Origin: Spongilla lacustris
Lineage: Eukaryota; Porifera; Demospongiae; Spongillida; Spongillidae
Length of the DNA: 64,000 nt
Reading direction: 5' to 3'
Assembly: GCA_949361645.1 (NCBI GenBank)
Contig: OX442437.1
Coordinates: forward strand, 2,500,296 to 2,564,295
Position numbers and translations under genes: made by a program. Shown here piece by piece: positions 42,395 through 55,752 of this stretch. Every line of letters begins with the position of its first letter. Positions within the stretch are counted from its first letter, which is position 1. The notes beneath the pieces are model-generated. The model was not told the DNA's origin, did no database searches, and worked only from the letters and a program-made list of their open reading frames with translations.

Positions 42395-44150
42395 TGAGAA
42401 CCTGGTGTTCAAAGACAGGGCGTAATGTAGAGACAATCTATTAATCATTAACTAGTGATCATAGTATATGAATCGATCTTGCTGCTGAACGCGATATAAT
42501 TACACTTGCTTGTAAGCCTCTAAATCCTACATTAGATGTGCTGCCCTCATTAATCTACAAATGCGGCAGGTTTAGTTCTCGCAAAGTTCCTGCATCAAAC
42601 AAACCTTACTTCCACCTAAGGTAACTTGTAAAGTTAAAATTCAAGGTTGCAAAACTATTTTGGCAGTAAAGATATTATGATATCAATTTCCATTTTCATT
42701 TCTTTTTGCAGGAATCGAGCCCATCCAGATAATGAACATTTACGGCCAATTTATGGTTGATTTACAGAAATATAAATCAGTCTTGCTTCCTGTTATTTAC
42801 TGCGTGAAAATATGGCTCCAGGTCTACAAAATAGTAATCATGTGAAAGCAAACTGTTCTTGGTGCTTGAAAAGCAGGAAGCGTGTTTGGACAATGGGTAA
42901 AACAAAAGGATGACCAAAGAAGCATTGTGGAAGTAGTAGGTTGTGGTCGGGGATGAAAACTCAAAGTTAAGTGGATGAGTGTGATGGTGTCTTCCATTTG
43001 GTATCATGCATTTTGCAAGTAGATGACACGGTTTATTTAAAACAATATTATTGTTTATGTTTTATAGAGGAACGAAAATATATGTGGGGATCGTGAATTT
43101 CTTTTTGTGGTCTGTGCAGTGCAAGTGCTTTGGGGATAAAGTGGATGATTGTAGCTAGTTTCACACTTCTTTTTCAGGTCATCACTGCTGTTTGTATTGC
43201 TTAATAACATCAGATGAACTTCAATTATCACCTGCAATGGAACATCCAGCAGATCTTAGACACTTTTTGTGTAAGATTAGGAATGTGATAGCAAGGCTCA
43301 AGCTTTGAACTTCGTTGATTCATATCATCGTGGCTGCCATTGGTTGTTTTAGTATAGTTATGTACATTCGAATCTATTTAGTGCCTTCGTGCATGTGCAG
43401 TGTGATTCTAGAATTCAGTTCCTTTTGCCTGTGCTGTAGATGTCAAGTGCTCTTGAATGTACTACATTATGCTCATGACGAGAGTGGGATGGTGAATTCG
43501 TTCATCTTCAGGGATTCAATATGGACCTGGTCACTGCTTATTTCAAGCGTGTCGAACTGTATTTCTCTGATGTAATTTGACCAAAGACGCACGGGGTGCT
43601 GAGGAATCTTCTGATGCCTTCTAGGCCACCAGAGAAGAAGTTCAGTGAAGTGACAGAGGTGTTGTTAATATGCCATTTTGAGTATTGCTGAGCAGATAAA
43701 TTTTCACCACTGTAGTTAATACACATGTAGTGGGGAAAGTGCTATGGAATAGATCATTAGTATTCACAGAAGTGTGAAGGAATTTAAACACACTAACATC
43801 ATGGTAGACCACACCCACTGGTGGGAAAGATTCAATGGTGGGGTACACACATGGACAACAATAGAGCTGCCAAGTCTCATGCATTAGGCGTGAGACACAC
43901 GGATTCTCCAGCTCACATGCACACTCTCTTATATGCAATGCACATACAGTACATATATCTGGGCACTGGGCTTAGGAATGGGAACGAGCGTGTATTGTCC
44001 GAAGATGAACTCGAGGCCAGTGATGTCAAAACAGCCAGCAAAATCAACAGCTCCAAACCAAGTCTGCGTGCACTAACGCCGATGAATGCAATAAAATCAT
44101 TCACGATTCAATTAAATATTATATATGCACATTACTGCTTGCTCCTATGA
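42395..44150. other. No gene recognised
   Basis: Short open frames on both strands lack recognised motifs. A small inverted motif (tctcatgcattaggcgtgaga) occurs at 43876-43896. Confidence 0.35.
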
Positions 44151-44152
44151 AA

Positions 44153-44582
44153 AGCATGTTCCTGGTGAGGCAATGTTATGGGGACCTCATACAAGGTCTG
44201 CCTGATTTCACTGTCCATGACACATGTCAATGGCCCCTCCCACCTGAGGACATGCACTCGTGTGCCTGAGTGAGTCGTGTGGGGCAGACCAAAGAAAGAT
44301 GTTCCTGGTGAGGCTATGTTACAGGAACCTAATACAAGGTATACAGTCTATGACATATGTCTATGGCTCCTCCCACATGAGGACTGTTGACTATGTCACA
44401 CCTGCATGCACTCAAATGCCTGAGTTAGTCGTACGGGGTAGACCAAAATATTTTGCTCCTGGTGAGACTATGCTATGGGGACCTCGTGAAGTGGCTGCCT
44501 GACATGTTGAAGGCCCCTCCCACCTGAGGACCGTTGGCTATGTCGCTGTGCATGTACATATATATCTGAGTTAGTACATGGC
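44153..44582 (+). repeat. About 150-bp tandem repeats, left block (3 units)
   Basis: Three diverged units start at about 44153, 44297 and 44451. Each contains ttcctggtgaggctatgtta, a gtctgcctga-like segment, cccctcccacctgaggac and a cctgagtgagtcgt(g/a) stretch. The same unit occurs in reverse orientation at 47395-47995. Confidence 0.85.
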
Positions 44583-45124
44583 ATCATGCTCAGATCCTCT
44601 TCATGCATGACTTACTTGTGGTGATAATTTGCAATTAGCATTACTTGTGTGAAGAGCATGAATGGTACATTGCTGGAATATTCTTTGGTGCTATATAAGC
44701 AAGTTACCTGCTGAATTAAGTTTTCAGTGCATGGTAAGTGGATACTTTGGAGTGAGTGTTTCTCCTAATACCGTAAAAATTTCAGTGAAGACCAAAATAC
44801 CACATTGATGTCAAGAGACATAGCCATACTTAGAGAAAGAGGCAGGCCTCCTCCCAATGCATCAAGGACTGCTCCCAGTGGGTATTGGTTCTTGGTAGCT
44901 GCAAGTCTTTCCGACTTCAACAGACCATCTGCTAAGTATGTTCTTACTGTATACAAATGGTGGACCAACAACAGAGGCAACCTGCATACATTCATGGGTA
45001 ATGTCTTTATTTGACTCTCTTTACTTTGTGCTATAGATGAGGACTGGAGTGGAGAGTCAAGGGTGCTGTGCACAAGGAGGATGACAAGGTTACCATTGCA
45101 TTGGAGATGACTTATGAGCCAGAG

Positions 45125-45310
45125 AATGAAAAGAAATAGGAGGATGAGATGCATCATGATGAGTATGAGTTGCAACATGAGGAGTATGAGTTGCAACATG
45201 GGGAGGATGAGTTTCAACATGAGGAGGATGAGTTGCAACATGAGGATGAGAGGCAACATGAGGAGGATGAGATGCACATGAGGATGAGATGCAACATGAG
45301 GAGGATGAAA
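45125..45310. repeat. GA-rich minisatellite (aggaggatgagatgcaacatg)
   Basis: Imperfect units of about 21-33 bp built from gaggatgag and tgcaacatgag. The antisense frame is long and Pro/Leu-rich only because of the repeat. Confidence 0.85.
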
Positions 45311-46084
45311 TATTTTGTATGATTGCCAAGGATGAAAATAGAGGAGAAGGATGATCAATCAGAACTATATAGAACTGACCAAGTGGAGGTAGGATTTAGG
45401 TTCATAACTCTTGCATAACTGTCTTACTTAAAAAAAAGAACAAACATCAGAATGAATCAGGAGGACAATTCCAAGTGCGAAAAGTGGAAAAGGTATGCAG
45501 TAATGATTGTGCCTTCTAGAAGCCATCAACAAAACGGCTATTTAAACCTTTGACAGAAAAATGGACAAAATGCTCTGATCATGGATCCCACAAATTTCAC
45601 AAGGGTACTACCAGAAAAAGCTTAACAATCTATTCAAGCTGATGGAAATGCCAAGTGATTTAAACTTATTTTTGTCTTGACTGTGAATGATAATAAGACA
45701 TGCATGTATGACTTCTAAGTACAGTTCACAACCATATAAGTACTTTTAAAAATAAAACTACCTTTTTACTTTTACGATAGAACCAATAGTTGAAAATGAT
45801 ATTTTCTTACATGCTACCATGTTATATTATGATTTAAAGTTAATCTTTAAACCCATGCCTGCTATATATCAAGCATTAATGATCGAAAGTTAGAGCTTAA
45901 GCCAGAACACAGTGTTTGTACTGATAAATACAGTCAGTTAATATATTAATCATCCCAATTTTAGTTATGTAATGTGTCTGATGAAAATTTTTCTTACTAT
46001 ATTCGAGCAATGGTCCATCAGACCCACAACCAAAAAAATGTGGCTGCTGAGAAATCATTGTCAGATAATATATCATTCATCACA

Positions 46085-46250
46085 ATATTAGTTATATTAG
46101 TCCATCTCTCAGCTAGCCTCTCGACTAGCCACTTGCTCGTCCAAGGCAAAGTCAGTGGTTCTTACTGAACTCTACGGGTGGCTGAACCTTCACCTGGTAC
46201 GAGCTAATGCCATTGCCATCCTTTCCCGTAGCATCAGTCAAAGTGATGTA
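46085..46250 (+). pseudogene. Retroelement 3' fragment J
   Basis: About 90% alike at the nucleotide level to the end of fragment B (11405-11560), including ctcgactagccacttgctc and gtcagtggttcttac, and continuing into the same 3' UTR. It encodes L-A-S-R-L-A-T-C and the terminal N-L-H-L-V-R-A-N-A. Only the 3' end is present, as expected of 5'-truncated retrotransposition. Confidence 0.75.
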
Positions 46251-46407
46251 GGGTAGATATATAGTTAGCATTTTGTGTACATTGTGTGTAGTCTAGTTGT
46301 ATATGTTTATATATCAGTATATTTGTGCATGTCCAATGATATTATATATTAGTTATAGCTACAGGTGTAGGCATAATTTTTTCTTGCAACGAGTTATAAA
46401 AGTGTGA

Positions 46408-46509
46408 AAATCATTACCATCAAATGTTATTGAAGTCACAAGTCTTGATGCCTTCAAGTCACGCCTGTCTAAAATAGCCTTATCAAGTTTTTGTAAAGTG
46501 TGTCTCTAG
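46408..46509 (+). pseudogene. C-terminus of a LINE-type reverse transcriptase
   Basis: The frame K-S-L-P-S-N-V-I-E-V-T-S-L-D-A-F-K-S-R-L ends at TAG 46507-46509. The W-N-S-L-P...S-L-x-x-F-K-x-x-L pattern is typical of CR1/L2-like LINE C-termini. Only about 33 residues remain. Confidence 0.6.
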
Positions 46510-47394
46510 CAGGGAATATACATGTATAAGTGCATGTGAATGCCATTATTAACCTCAGTGTACTTTTTTTACCTGTAAATCAAATCAACCAAATCAAATC
46601 AAATGTGTCTGATGAAATGTAATTTTCTTACTCTCGAGATTCTAGCAATGTTCCATCATACCCACAACCACACAATGTGGCTGCAATTGTGAGTTTGATT
46701 TTATCAGTGAATTCATGCATTACATTATATTCACATATCATAGGATGGAGCTATACTTGATGTGGCACGAAGGTTGAACTAAGGCCTGCATAATTCTGCA
46801 AATCTGTGCTGGCTGAATGCAACTTTGCAAATGCTCTTGGTGACTCGATTGCAACTCATCTTAAAAAGTAATGTAATGATACTACATGTACCAATGCAGC
46901 AGGCATACATGTATACACACACATATATTGCATATATGAAAACCATTCATTTCAGCTGTCAACCCAGAATGTCTTTCAGATGTTCATAAAGAGTTTATTA
47001 ATGTCATAGAAGATATGGAAGTAAGGTCAAACCATCCATCTGGACATCCAATTACACACAGCTTGCAGTAAGAAAAAAAAAACCTAGCATACCATTGAAA
47101 TTAACTTACAAAATAATATAAGAACAAAAATTACTTTCTAAGCATTCAAATCAGTTCAAGCATGGTGCTTTTTGATCCCTAATGACAGATTCAGCGATAA
47201 AAAAGTGTAAATTAATCTAAAATGCAATGCACTTTATATGCATAGACCTTGTCTAAATATAAACATACCTTCACCACAAGATTACATAAAGAAGCAGAAT
47301 GCTGCAAGAAGGTTCAGTTATGTAACCAATATATATTGTGTCTTATTTTGCAGTCAGTGAGTGACACTTCTGAGTGGTCAGTTATATCCCTTTC

Positions 47395-47995
47395 TTTGGT
47401 CTACCCCATACAACTCACTCAGGCATATGAGTGCATGCAGGTGTGACAGCCAATGGTCCTCAGCTGGGAGGGACCATTGACATGTAGTAAAGTCAGGCAG
47501 ACCTTTGTATGAGGTCCCCATAGCATAGCCTTGCCAGGAATATGCTTCACTGTTCTGCCCCATACAACTCACTCAGGCCAATGAGTGCATGCAGGTGTGA
47601 CATAGTAAACGGTCCTCAGGTGGGAGTGACCATGGACATGAGTCATGGACAGTAAAATCAGGCACGAGGTCCCCATAACATAGCCTCACCAGGAATATCT
47701 TTCTATGGTCTGCCCCATACGACTCACTCAGGCATATGAGTACATGCAGGTGTGACATCCTCAGGTGGGAGGGGCCATGGATATATGTCATGGACATTAA
47801 AGCCAGGCAGACCACCTTGTATGAGGTTCCCATAGTATAGCCTCACTAGGAACATCTTTATTTGGTCTGCCCCATAAGACTCACTCAGGCATATAAGTGC
47901 ATGCAGGTGTGACATAGCCAATGGTCCTCGGGTGGGAGGGGCCATGGATGTGTGTCATAGACAGCTAAGTCAGGCAGACCTTGTATGAGGTCCCC
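47395..47995 (-). repeat. About 150-bp tandem repeats, right block (4 units, inverted)
   Basis: Four units at about 47396, 47551, 47705 and 47864 on the minus strand match the left block. Shared text includes cactcaggca(t)atgagtgcatgc and the inverse of ggggacctcatacaaggtct. Period is about 155 bp. Confidence 0.87.
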
Positions 47996-48059
47996 CTCGT
48001 AAGGAATGAGCTAGTCTGGTCATCAACCCTGTTTGTTAAGTTCCGTTCTGGGGTTAGAG

Positions 48060-50080
48060 GAAAAGATACTTCATGCACGTAATGAAATTCACTACAGATG
48101 TACGGCCCATTGTGAAGTGACAATGATTGTGGAATGTGCGGCTGAGGAATGTGGGGCTAACCAACAACACGGTGAAATGGAAGGACAGCCAGCAAAGACA
48201 AGGAAGATGGATGGTGCAGCTAAGTATCCAACTAAGTTTAACTCTGAATTGTGGTGAGCTGTGAGCATCAGGGAGAGGAGGATGTAAGGCATCACACTGA
48301 TGGGAAAAACCATTGCAGCAATGTCCAGGCTCTTGAAAATCAACAATACATAGATTCGTTTTTTAACATCCAAAACTCATAGAGTTACAAGAGCAGAGGT
48401 TAAAGTAGCTACAGTTCTGGCACATCATGCTATACCCATTGCCATTACTGATCATCTAAGCCCTTTATTCAAAGACATCTTTCCAGATAGCTCAATTGCA
48501 AAATTGTACTCTTGTGCTCAAACTAAAACAACCTGTATATTCAAATGGTGCATTGGCTGTAGACCTTCAGAAGTCTTTGGTTGATCATATGAAAAACGAA
48601 TTCGCAACAGATGGATCAAATGATTCTGGGTTACAAAAGATGAATCCTCTAACTGTACGCATTTATGGTGTGAACAAAGATATGATCATCATGACACAAC
48701 TGCTGGATATGAGTCTCACCACGGGATCAACAGCTGAAGCTATCTACACAAAACTCAATGAAGCATTGCTGAACTTGGTATAGACTGGAAGAAATGTGTT
48801 GCATTTGGTGTAGACAACACTAGCGTAAACCTTGGTAAAAGAAATTCCATCAAAACAAGAGTACATTAACAAAACTCTGCAATCTATTTTATGGGATGCC
48901 CATGTCACACGGTACATAACACTGCCACTACAGGTACTGACACTTTTGAAGTGGAAACAGGTTATGATGTAGAAGACATGGTTGTTGACTTGTACTACTG
49001 GCTTGATAAGAGCACTAAACAAAAGAATCAGCTTTCTAAATTTTGTGACTTTTGTGATGTGAAATATAGAAAAGTCATCAAACACGTGTCAACCCTGGCG
49101 CTCAGTCTTGAACTAGCTGTTGAACGAGCTCTGAAGCAATATTCTGGGTTGAGGTCTTACTTTCAGATGAAACCCAAGCAAGGTATCAGCGTTTGAAGCA
49201 GCACTTTGATAACCCCTTAGCTGAAGTATATCTAATGTTCTACCCGGCAGTTCTGCCAACTTTTACTTCTGTCAACAAATTCCTTCAGCGAGAAAATCCA
49301 TGTGTTTGAAAAGCTACAGTCCTTTTTGACTTCAGTTCTTTGTAAAATCAGTGTAATCCGGGACACCCTAGATAAGGAAGAACAGATCTACGCAATCAGT
49401 TGCCAGATTCAACCATCTTCATTGGCTTTATTACCAAGCAGATACTTAACAAGCTCCTAGAAGATGGTAACATAGGGGACTCTGAGGTAAAGAGGTTCTA
49501 AAAGGGATGTGCGCAACTTCCATACTACAACAACTCAGTATATTATAAAAATGTACCCTTTGAATGATGAAATCCTGAAGCGTGCAAGGTTTGTGAATTT
49601 TGAGAGAGACCAAATTAGCTTTGATTCAGTATAGTTCTTTGTCCACCGGTTCCCACATCTACATTGTTTGACAAGCCCAGGAGAAGTAGAAATGCTGCAA
49701 GAAGAATTTCTTAGCTAGCTACTGAGTGATGCAGACATTCCTGATGAAGTTTGGAAAGAGGCCAAGGTTAATGAAGATGAAGATGTGTATTATCATGTTG
49801 ATGGTCTCTGGAGTCATTTATGCAAGATACAAATAATTGGTTCATCTCAACTAAAATTTCTTCGCTTAGCTCAGGTAGCTAAGGTAGCATTGGTTATTCC
49901 TCACTGCAATGCATCAGAGGAAAGGGTTTTTAGCATGGTTCGTAAGAACAAGACACCATTCCAGCCTTGGACTTGATGGAACACTCTCTTCCATAATTAA
50001 AGTAAACTGTTGATGATCCTTGCGAGAAATTTGAGCAACAAAACAGCTGCTAGAGAAAGCTAAGAAAGCAACAACATGGG
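48060..50080 (+). pseudogene. Degenerate hAT transposase
   Basis: Broken frames in order: a BED-finger-like region (48230-48370), R-V-T-R-A-E-V-K-V-A followed by A-I-T-D-H-L-S-P-L-F-K-D-I-F-P (48380-48500), F-G-V-D-N-T-S-V-N (catalytic-core Asp region, 48810), G-C-P-C-H-T-V-H-N-T-A (48893 on), D-K-S-T-K-Q-K-N-Q-L and K-H-V-S-T. The hATC dimerisation end reads V-I-P-H-C-N-A-S-E-E-R-V-F-S-M-V-R-K-N-K (about 49895-49955). Many stops and frameshifts. It resembles the ZMYM-type/KIAA1586-like hAT group. Terminal repeats were not found. Confidence 0.78.
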
Positions 50081-50302
50081 AATACAATAAAGCTCATTCA
50101 TCAAAACAGTAATCTTAATCGTTCATCATATCGTTTTAGTACCTTAGTACTGTATCCAAGTTGTATGTTGATTTGTGATTGGTTCGGTGAAACTTGAATT
50201 TGAGAGTCTTGGATTGACCTCCAGCATCTGACCCCAGGGACCTTGGGAGCTCTGCAACAAGTCTTGGTATTGTGTCTATACTCGTCACGATGAATCATTG
50301 CG

Positions 50303-51525
50303 CTGTTGGTTGCAGTAATAACGTGTTCAAGAAACCAAAACAGAGAAAGCAATCGGACCATCGATAAAAGAGAAGTGAACTCCCAGAAACGGTGCAAGGA
50401 TATGTAATGAACATTTTGTATCAGGTAAGTTGAGTAATATTGCTTAGAACTGTAAGAAGTCCCTTATATATCTCGTGTAGGTGTGCCGCATCGAGACTGT
50501 GATCATACTAATTTCATTCCTACATGAAGTGTGTTTGCCATGGCACAAGAGCATACAAAGAAAAGGGCTTCAATTCAGCAGCAGTATTGCAAGACAAAAA
50601 GGACCAAGAGGTTATCTGAATTTCAGAAGAAATTGGAAGTTGTAGACGAGATTGGAAGTTGTAGAAGATGGTGAATACAATAACAAGGAGACACGTGGGA
50701 ATGATATATGAAGAAATGAATGTTGTACATGAGATTGAGATTACCAGTGCTCAAGATGATGATCACTGTATCCATCATTAGAGAAAGTTATGGATGCTGC
50801 TGCCATACTTGATCAGCTATCAGGAAATCAAAAGTTGTGAAACTCAAACTGAAACCTTTGTGGAGGACCTGATGACCAAGGTACATGATTTAATTGAAAA
50901 GAATAACTCTGTTAAACATCTGTGGCAAGGTGATGAAAGCTAATGGAATCAAATAATAATTCGACAGGTTTACTGCTGCTCCTTCATGTATACATGTACA
51001 CCTTGCAATATGTTCAGTCAAGCGAAGTCAAAATTTGATGCATAATGATTTTGCCTATCGTTTTTGGGTTTTTAAAAATTTCTGTTTCCCATATTCTCCA
51101 TAGATGGCTGGTAAAATTTTTAGTTGTCTGGCCATCACAAGATACTATTAGGGTGAAATGCCGCTTATATTAAACAACTTTACCACAGATGCAGACACAC
51201 ATTTGATTGTTCTGAAATTTTTATTGAACCTCATCACGTTTTCATGCCAGATCTAGAGCACAGAGTATAATAAACAACGTAGTTAAATTTCTAATTGCCT
51301 CTACTCCTAGTGATACAATTTCATTTCTGTCAGCTAATTGGAGTGGTCTTGTTTCTGATAAGGTTCTAACACAGGAATCAGGAATTTCAATTGGGGGACA
51401 CAATTCTTGCTGACCGTGGCTTCACTATTGCTGAAGATATCATTTTGCATGACCTGCTGGGGAAAGAAGCAGCTATCCCAAGACATTGGAAGGTCCAAGC
51501 AGCTATCCTCATGTTGTAAGATGTA
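50303..51525 (+). pseudogene. Remnant of a DDE_Tnp_4-type transposase, possibly with a THAP finger
   Basis: Near 51280-51400 the frame reads K-F-L-I-A-S-T-P-S-D-T-I-S-F-L-S and W-S-G-L-V-S-D-K. A frameshift later comes D-T-I-L-A-D-R-G-F-T-I-A-E-D (51400-51450), the second catalytic Asp block of DDE_Tnp_4 transposases (ISL2EU/Harbinger-related). Upstream, M-N-H-C-A-V-G-C-S-N-N (50303) looks like a THAP finger start, a pairing known in this family. The link between the two parts is inferred. Confidence 0.55.
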
Positions 51526-51544
51526 GATGTAGTGGATTATTTAA

Positions 51545-51628
51545 CACCGGATCCGCGAGAACTAACCATTTTTTAAGGGGTGTTTGTAGAACCGCGTTTT
51601 GAAAAAAATAGTCGGAAATGTTCTAAAA
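51545..51628 (+). repeat. Left terminal inverted repeat of the TTAA transposon
   Basis: The first 23 bases match the right end with two differences. Weaker similarity continues through gtagaac and tagtcggaaa to about 51628. Confidence 0.85.
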
Positions 51629-53604
51629 GTTATAAAACATATCTAGTATAGTGATTCAACCTTAATTATGATGTATGAGGAAATTTTAAGCTTTTTATCT
51701 ACCTCGTAGGCTACCCAGCATTCGTACAAAGCGGAAAGGGTAAGAGCCGTCACCGTTATCGGTACACTTTTTTTCTATGGCATTCTACATGCTGAAAAAC
51801 ATCACATATGTTGCTTTATGTGTCAAGTATGTCAATTTCATACTAAGGTTGGCTCTACATGACTATACCAGCACAAAACAAGTGTTGTAGGACAACAATG
51901 TATTTTATAACGGTCTGAGGCGAGGCAACGAATTGCGCATGCGCACACGGACTTTTCAGGCCGTAGTTAAATTCATGCAGCAGCGCGCAACGAGCACTTC
52001 TAGACAATGATGCTAGCAAGGAACTAAATTTAACAGTGCAAGTGCAGTTACGTGTACAGACAATATATGGATTGAGTTAACTAAGTATTCATTGAGAAAA
52101 CATGTGTTCTTCGATGCGCTTAATGAGCTCAGGCTTGTTTCCTGATTTCTTCATGCCATAGTTGTTCAGATACGCCTGTAGTTCAGACTTCTTCCACAAG
52201 GAAAGGTCCTTTGCATGGTCAAGATCCTCAAAGGAAACTCTAGCCTTCTTCTTCTTGCCAATTGATCCTTCAGATTGAGGCCTTGGACCACGCTTACATC
52301 CACTTGTAGAAGTAGACACTTCTGTCATCTGGCCAATAGTTTGGTAGACAGCACGAATTTTCCCGGACAACGGTAGCTCACTTAATCTGATGGTCTTTTG
52401 TTTCTCAAGCCTGGAATACACTCCATCAGCAGATATTATTGATTTACCTTGCTCTTTGCTCTCACCAACTTTCCAGCACTCATTGATGATGATTTTTACC
52501 CTTGTTGTGAGCTCTGGTTGCATGTTCTTCCTTACATATGCCCATCCAAAATAGAAATTGGGCTCAAAAGTTGCAAATGCATCCTCATCATCTGTGGCAA
52601 TGTGAGATGCTCTGTCAATAGCACCTGAAACAGTGAGGTTCATTTGTCCCAGGAGTTTATCAGCATGCCTCATTGCATTACTGAGTGCATCATGGTACTG
52701 CTGTTCTCCACCACAGATGTGCTTGTCAAGCAACTTTTGGGACTTGTAGTGATAGAAACACTTTGAATATTGCGGATAAACAGCTCTAATCTGCCTCAAT
52801 GCCTCCTCATGTTCTTGTTGCTTTTCCGTTTTCTGCAACTCCTTGTAGGACTTGGTTCTCTCTGTGTACCTCTTCTTCACCATCCTGACCTTTGTGCACG
52901 CATCATTGCTGTCACTATTCAGTAACACCGTCACTCCCGTGAAATTGATGCCATCCTCACCCATTGGAGTAATGAGTGATGATGCATGGTATGAAGGCAC
53001 ATGCACACTGAGAGATGGTATTTTCTGCCCAAGGCAATTGTAAAAAAGAATTTTCTGCTGGTTAGAAGCAGTTGTGATATACTGAGCAGCATAGAATTGT
53101 GTGATTCCATTTATGGAAGGGCATTTTGCAGATCGATATGGAGCGCAAAAATCTGGCTTTATCAGCAGCACAGTAGTGTTGGTGATGGACTTCTCCATCA
53201 ATGCCACTGCACGCTGTTTTGGAGTGGACACCTTCCGTCCACCATCTCCCTGCCTCAAATATGCTTCGATGTGTGTCTGCTGGTGAGAAAAATGAGTATC
53301 ACAAACATCTTTCCCACTTTGTGCTTCATTGTGGTAGTATGCCACAAGTTTGAAACCAGCAGCTGAGCACACATGAGGAAAAAGTAGCTTTGTTTGCTTT
53401 CCAGCAAGATTTCTGGCGTTGTCACTTTGAATGATTAACTTTGTAACATGAGGAAACCGAAATCTCAAAGCGTGCAATGCTGCCTCAAAGCATGACAGCA
53501 CAACATTTGCGTCACATTTTTGCTCTCCTTGAACAATAGTCTAAGAAGTGGAGAGTTGGTTCATTCTTTTCTTCATCGTCACAATATGCACCCACTTCTT
53601 CAGA

Positions 53605-54010
53605 CTCAATATTGCCATGCTCACTTCCCTCACCCCCCACCTCATGCTCACTTCCCTCATACCCCCCTCATGCTCACTTCCCTCACCTCCCACCTTATGC
53701 TCACTTTCCTCACCCCTCACCTCATGCTCACTTCCCTCACTCTCAGTCTCATGTTCACTTCCCTCACCCCACACCTCTTGCTCACTTCCCTCATCCCCAC
53801 CTCATGCTCACTTCCCTCACCCCTCACCTCATGCTCACTTCCCTCATCCCCCACCTCATGCTCACTTCCCTCACCTCCCACCTCATGCTCACTTTCCTCA
53901 CCCCTCACCTCATGCTCACTTCCCTCACCCTCAGTCTCATGCTCACACTCAGTCTCATGCTCACTTCCCTCACCCACAGTATCATGCTCACCATCTTCAT
54001 CCCACCCATA
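53605..54010. repeat. 30-bp minisatellite encoding the acidic repeat
   Basis: Units of about 30 bp with ctcatgctcacttccctcac on the plus strand. On the minus strand they encode G-E-G-S-E-H-E-V repeats. Unit-length changes not divisible by three shift the frame twice. Long plus-strand frames here are only shadows. Confidence 0.9.
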
Positions 54011-55752
54011 CGTTTGTACTTGACCTTCCTCCTGCTCATATCCCATCTGATGCCTTTCTCCTTCAAGCACACTACCCTCATCCCACTTCTGTGCACCTTC
54101 CTCCTCACAAACATATTCATGTCCCTCACCCCATTCTTGCTCATCTCCATCATCCTTTACCTCATCCTCATCAAGCTCACTCAGAACACAACCATCACCC
54201 TCATCAAAATCGCAATCCTGTTCGATATCCACTGCCTCTGTCTGATTCTGATTCCGCAATCGTGCTTCTTCCAAACTGTAATCTATCTCTACATAGTGTT
54301 TGTCAGTACTTTCAGATGGACTGCTTATCACATCCTCTTGAGTAGTGCTTGGTTTTATGAAAACACTAGCTCCCCACCACATCATTCCTTTTTTACCGTA
54401 ATAGGAGTCATCCCCCTCTCGAAATCTCTTTGCTAGAAATTTCTGTTTGAAATCGTATACAATGTAGGCGGTACTCGAGTCCATTTCAGCAATGGCAAGC
54501 TTCATCCTGTGGGCTTGTTGAGCAGCTTGCATTACATGAGCCATATACCTGTATGAGTGACGCTCACATTGGTGTATGGTAAGGAGTAAATCAGCTATTT
54601 CCGGGAGCCGGGTAGGGTCAACATCAAGTTTGGTCACAGCCACATGCCTCAACCTGTCATAAAAGAGAAACGGACTTCGGCAAGCATAGCACTCGAGCCG
54701 CCCACCAGCCTTTGGGTTCTTATAAGGCTTCCTGTGAGGCACAAGGTCAAGAGCATATACAGGTGAGTGTGTTGTAGCACTGTTGCTCTGCTCCACTACT
54801 GATCCCTTAGCCTGAGCACAACAGCTGAGCTGGCTTCGAACCATGCTTACTAAGGCCTCCTGTGTTGCTGGTTCATCCAATTTTTCCGGCAATGACACCA
54901 ACTTCTCCAGCTCCTGATATGCCATGAACTGCTGGGCTTCATATTCTTGAGGCTGATTGAAGTTCTCACATTGGTCTTTGGTGTTCTCTCATGCCTTCAC
55001 ACCTTCTCTTGCATGCAGCACATAGCCGTAGCTAAGGAAGGTGTACACATCAGCACGGAGGCCACGCAGCTCATCACGCAGGGTGTGATCTACATCTGAT
55101 GGAGGGGCAAGTGCATTGATCACTTTGTCCACAATGCTGAAATTGTCTATGTGAAAGTTCACCTTAATGTAATCCACCCCTGCCCGTGCCTCTTGTTGCT
55201 TACCACCACCAGTGATGTGTTTCACTATGATGTAAAACAATGACCTGCTTATGTGTGCCTTTCCAGGTATGGCACCTTCATGCTTTGCAACGTACTCATT
55301 GTACATTGTTGCAATGTCATTTTTCAGTACAAGAGACCTCATTGCAAACACATTCTCGAGCTTCTTCCACTTTTCCTTTTTATTGGGGGTACGTTTTATA
55401 GCTTCCCATGCTAGCCGGCTGATGTTCTCATCACTATAGATGAATTCAACAGCAAATTCTATTACATCCTTAGGCACTCGAGACTGTGTTTTGCTGAAGT
55501 GTTGAATCTTTATGCCATGATCAAGGTATGACTTGTCGACCTTTGCCTGGAACATCAGCTTAGCTGCATGGTCTTTGTTGAGTGACAGCAAAGAAGCCAC
55601 ATACGTTATGGGAACATCAACAAAGGTAACAAGAAGCATCCTTGAATTGTAAGACGTGAGGAGCTTCTCTCCTTTTAGTATGTCGCTGATGTTGGTTGGT
55701 ATTGTGGTTAGTACCTGAGAATCCATGTGGATACCACCGGTACCAGCCATAT

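Larger units (their letters stand above)
44583..47394. other. Interior of a foldback-like structure
   Basis: Sequence enclosed by the two inverted tandem-repeat blocks. It holds a 44784-45014 open segment (includes R-G-R-P-P-P-N-A-S-R) of unknown origin, a GA-rich minisatellite, a retroelement tail (46085) and a LINE-like C-terminus (46408). No transposase was recognised. Confidence 0.5.

Noticed and set aside
44765..45358. 197-codon minus-strand frame rich in Leu/Ile/Pro
   Set aside because: Its length comes from the GA-rich minisatellite at 45125-45310; composition is repeat-driven.
53520..54436. Long plus-strand frames rich in Ser, Leu, His and Pro
   Set aside because: They are shadows of the 30-bp minisatellite and of the minus-strand acidic repeat; no domain is encoded.
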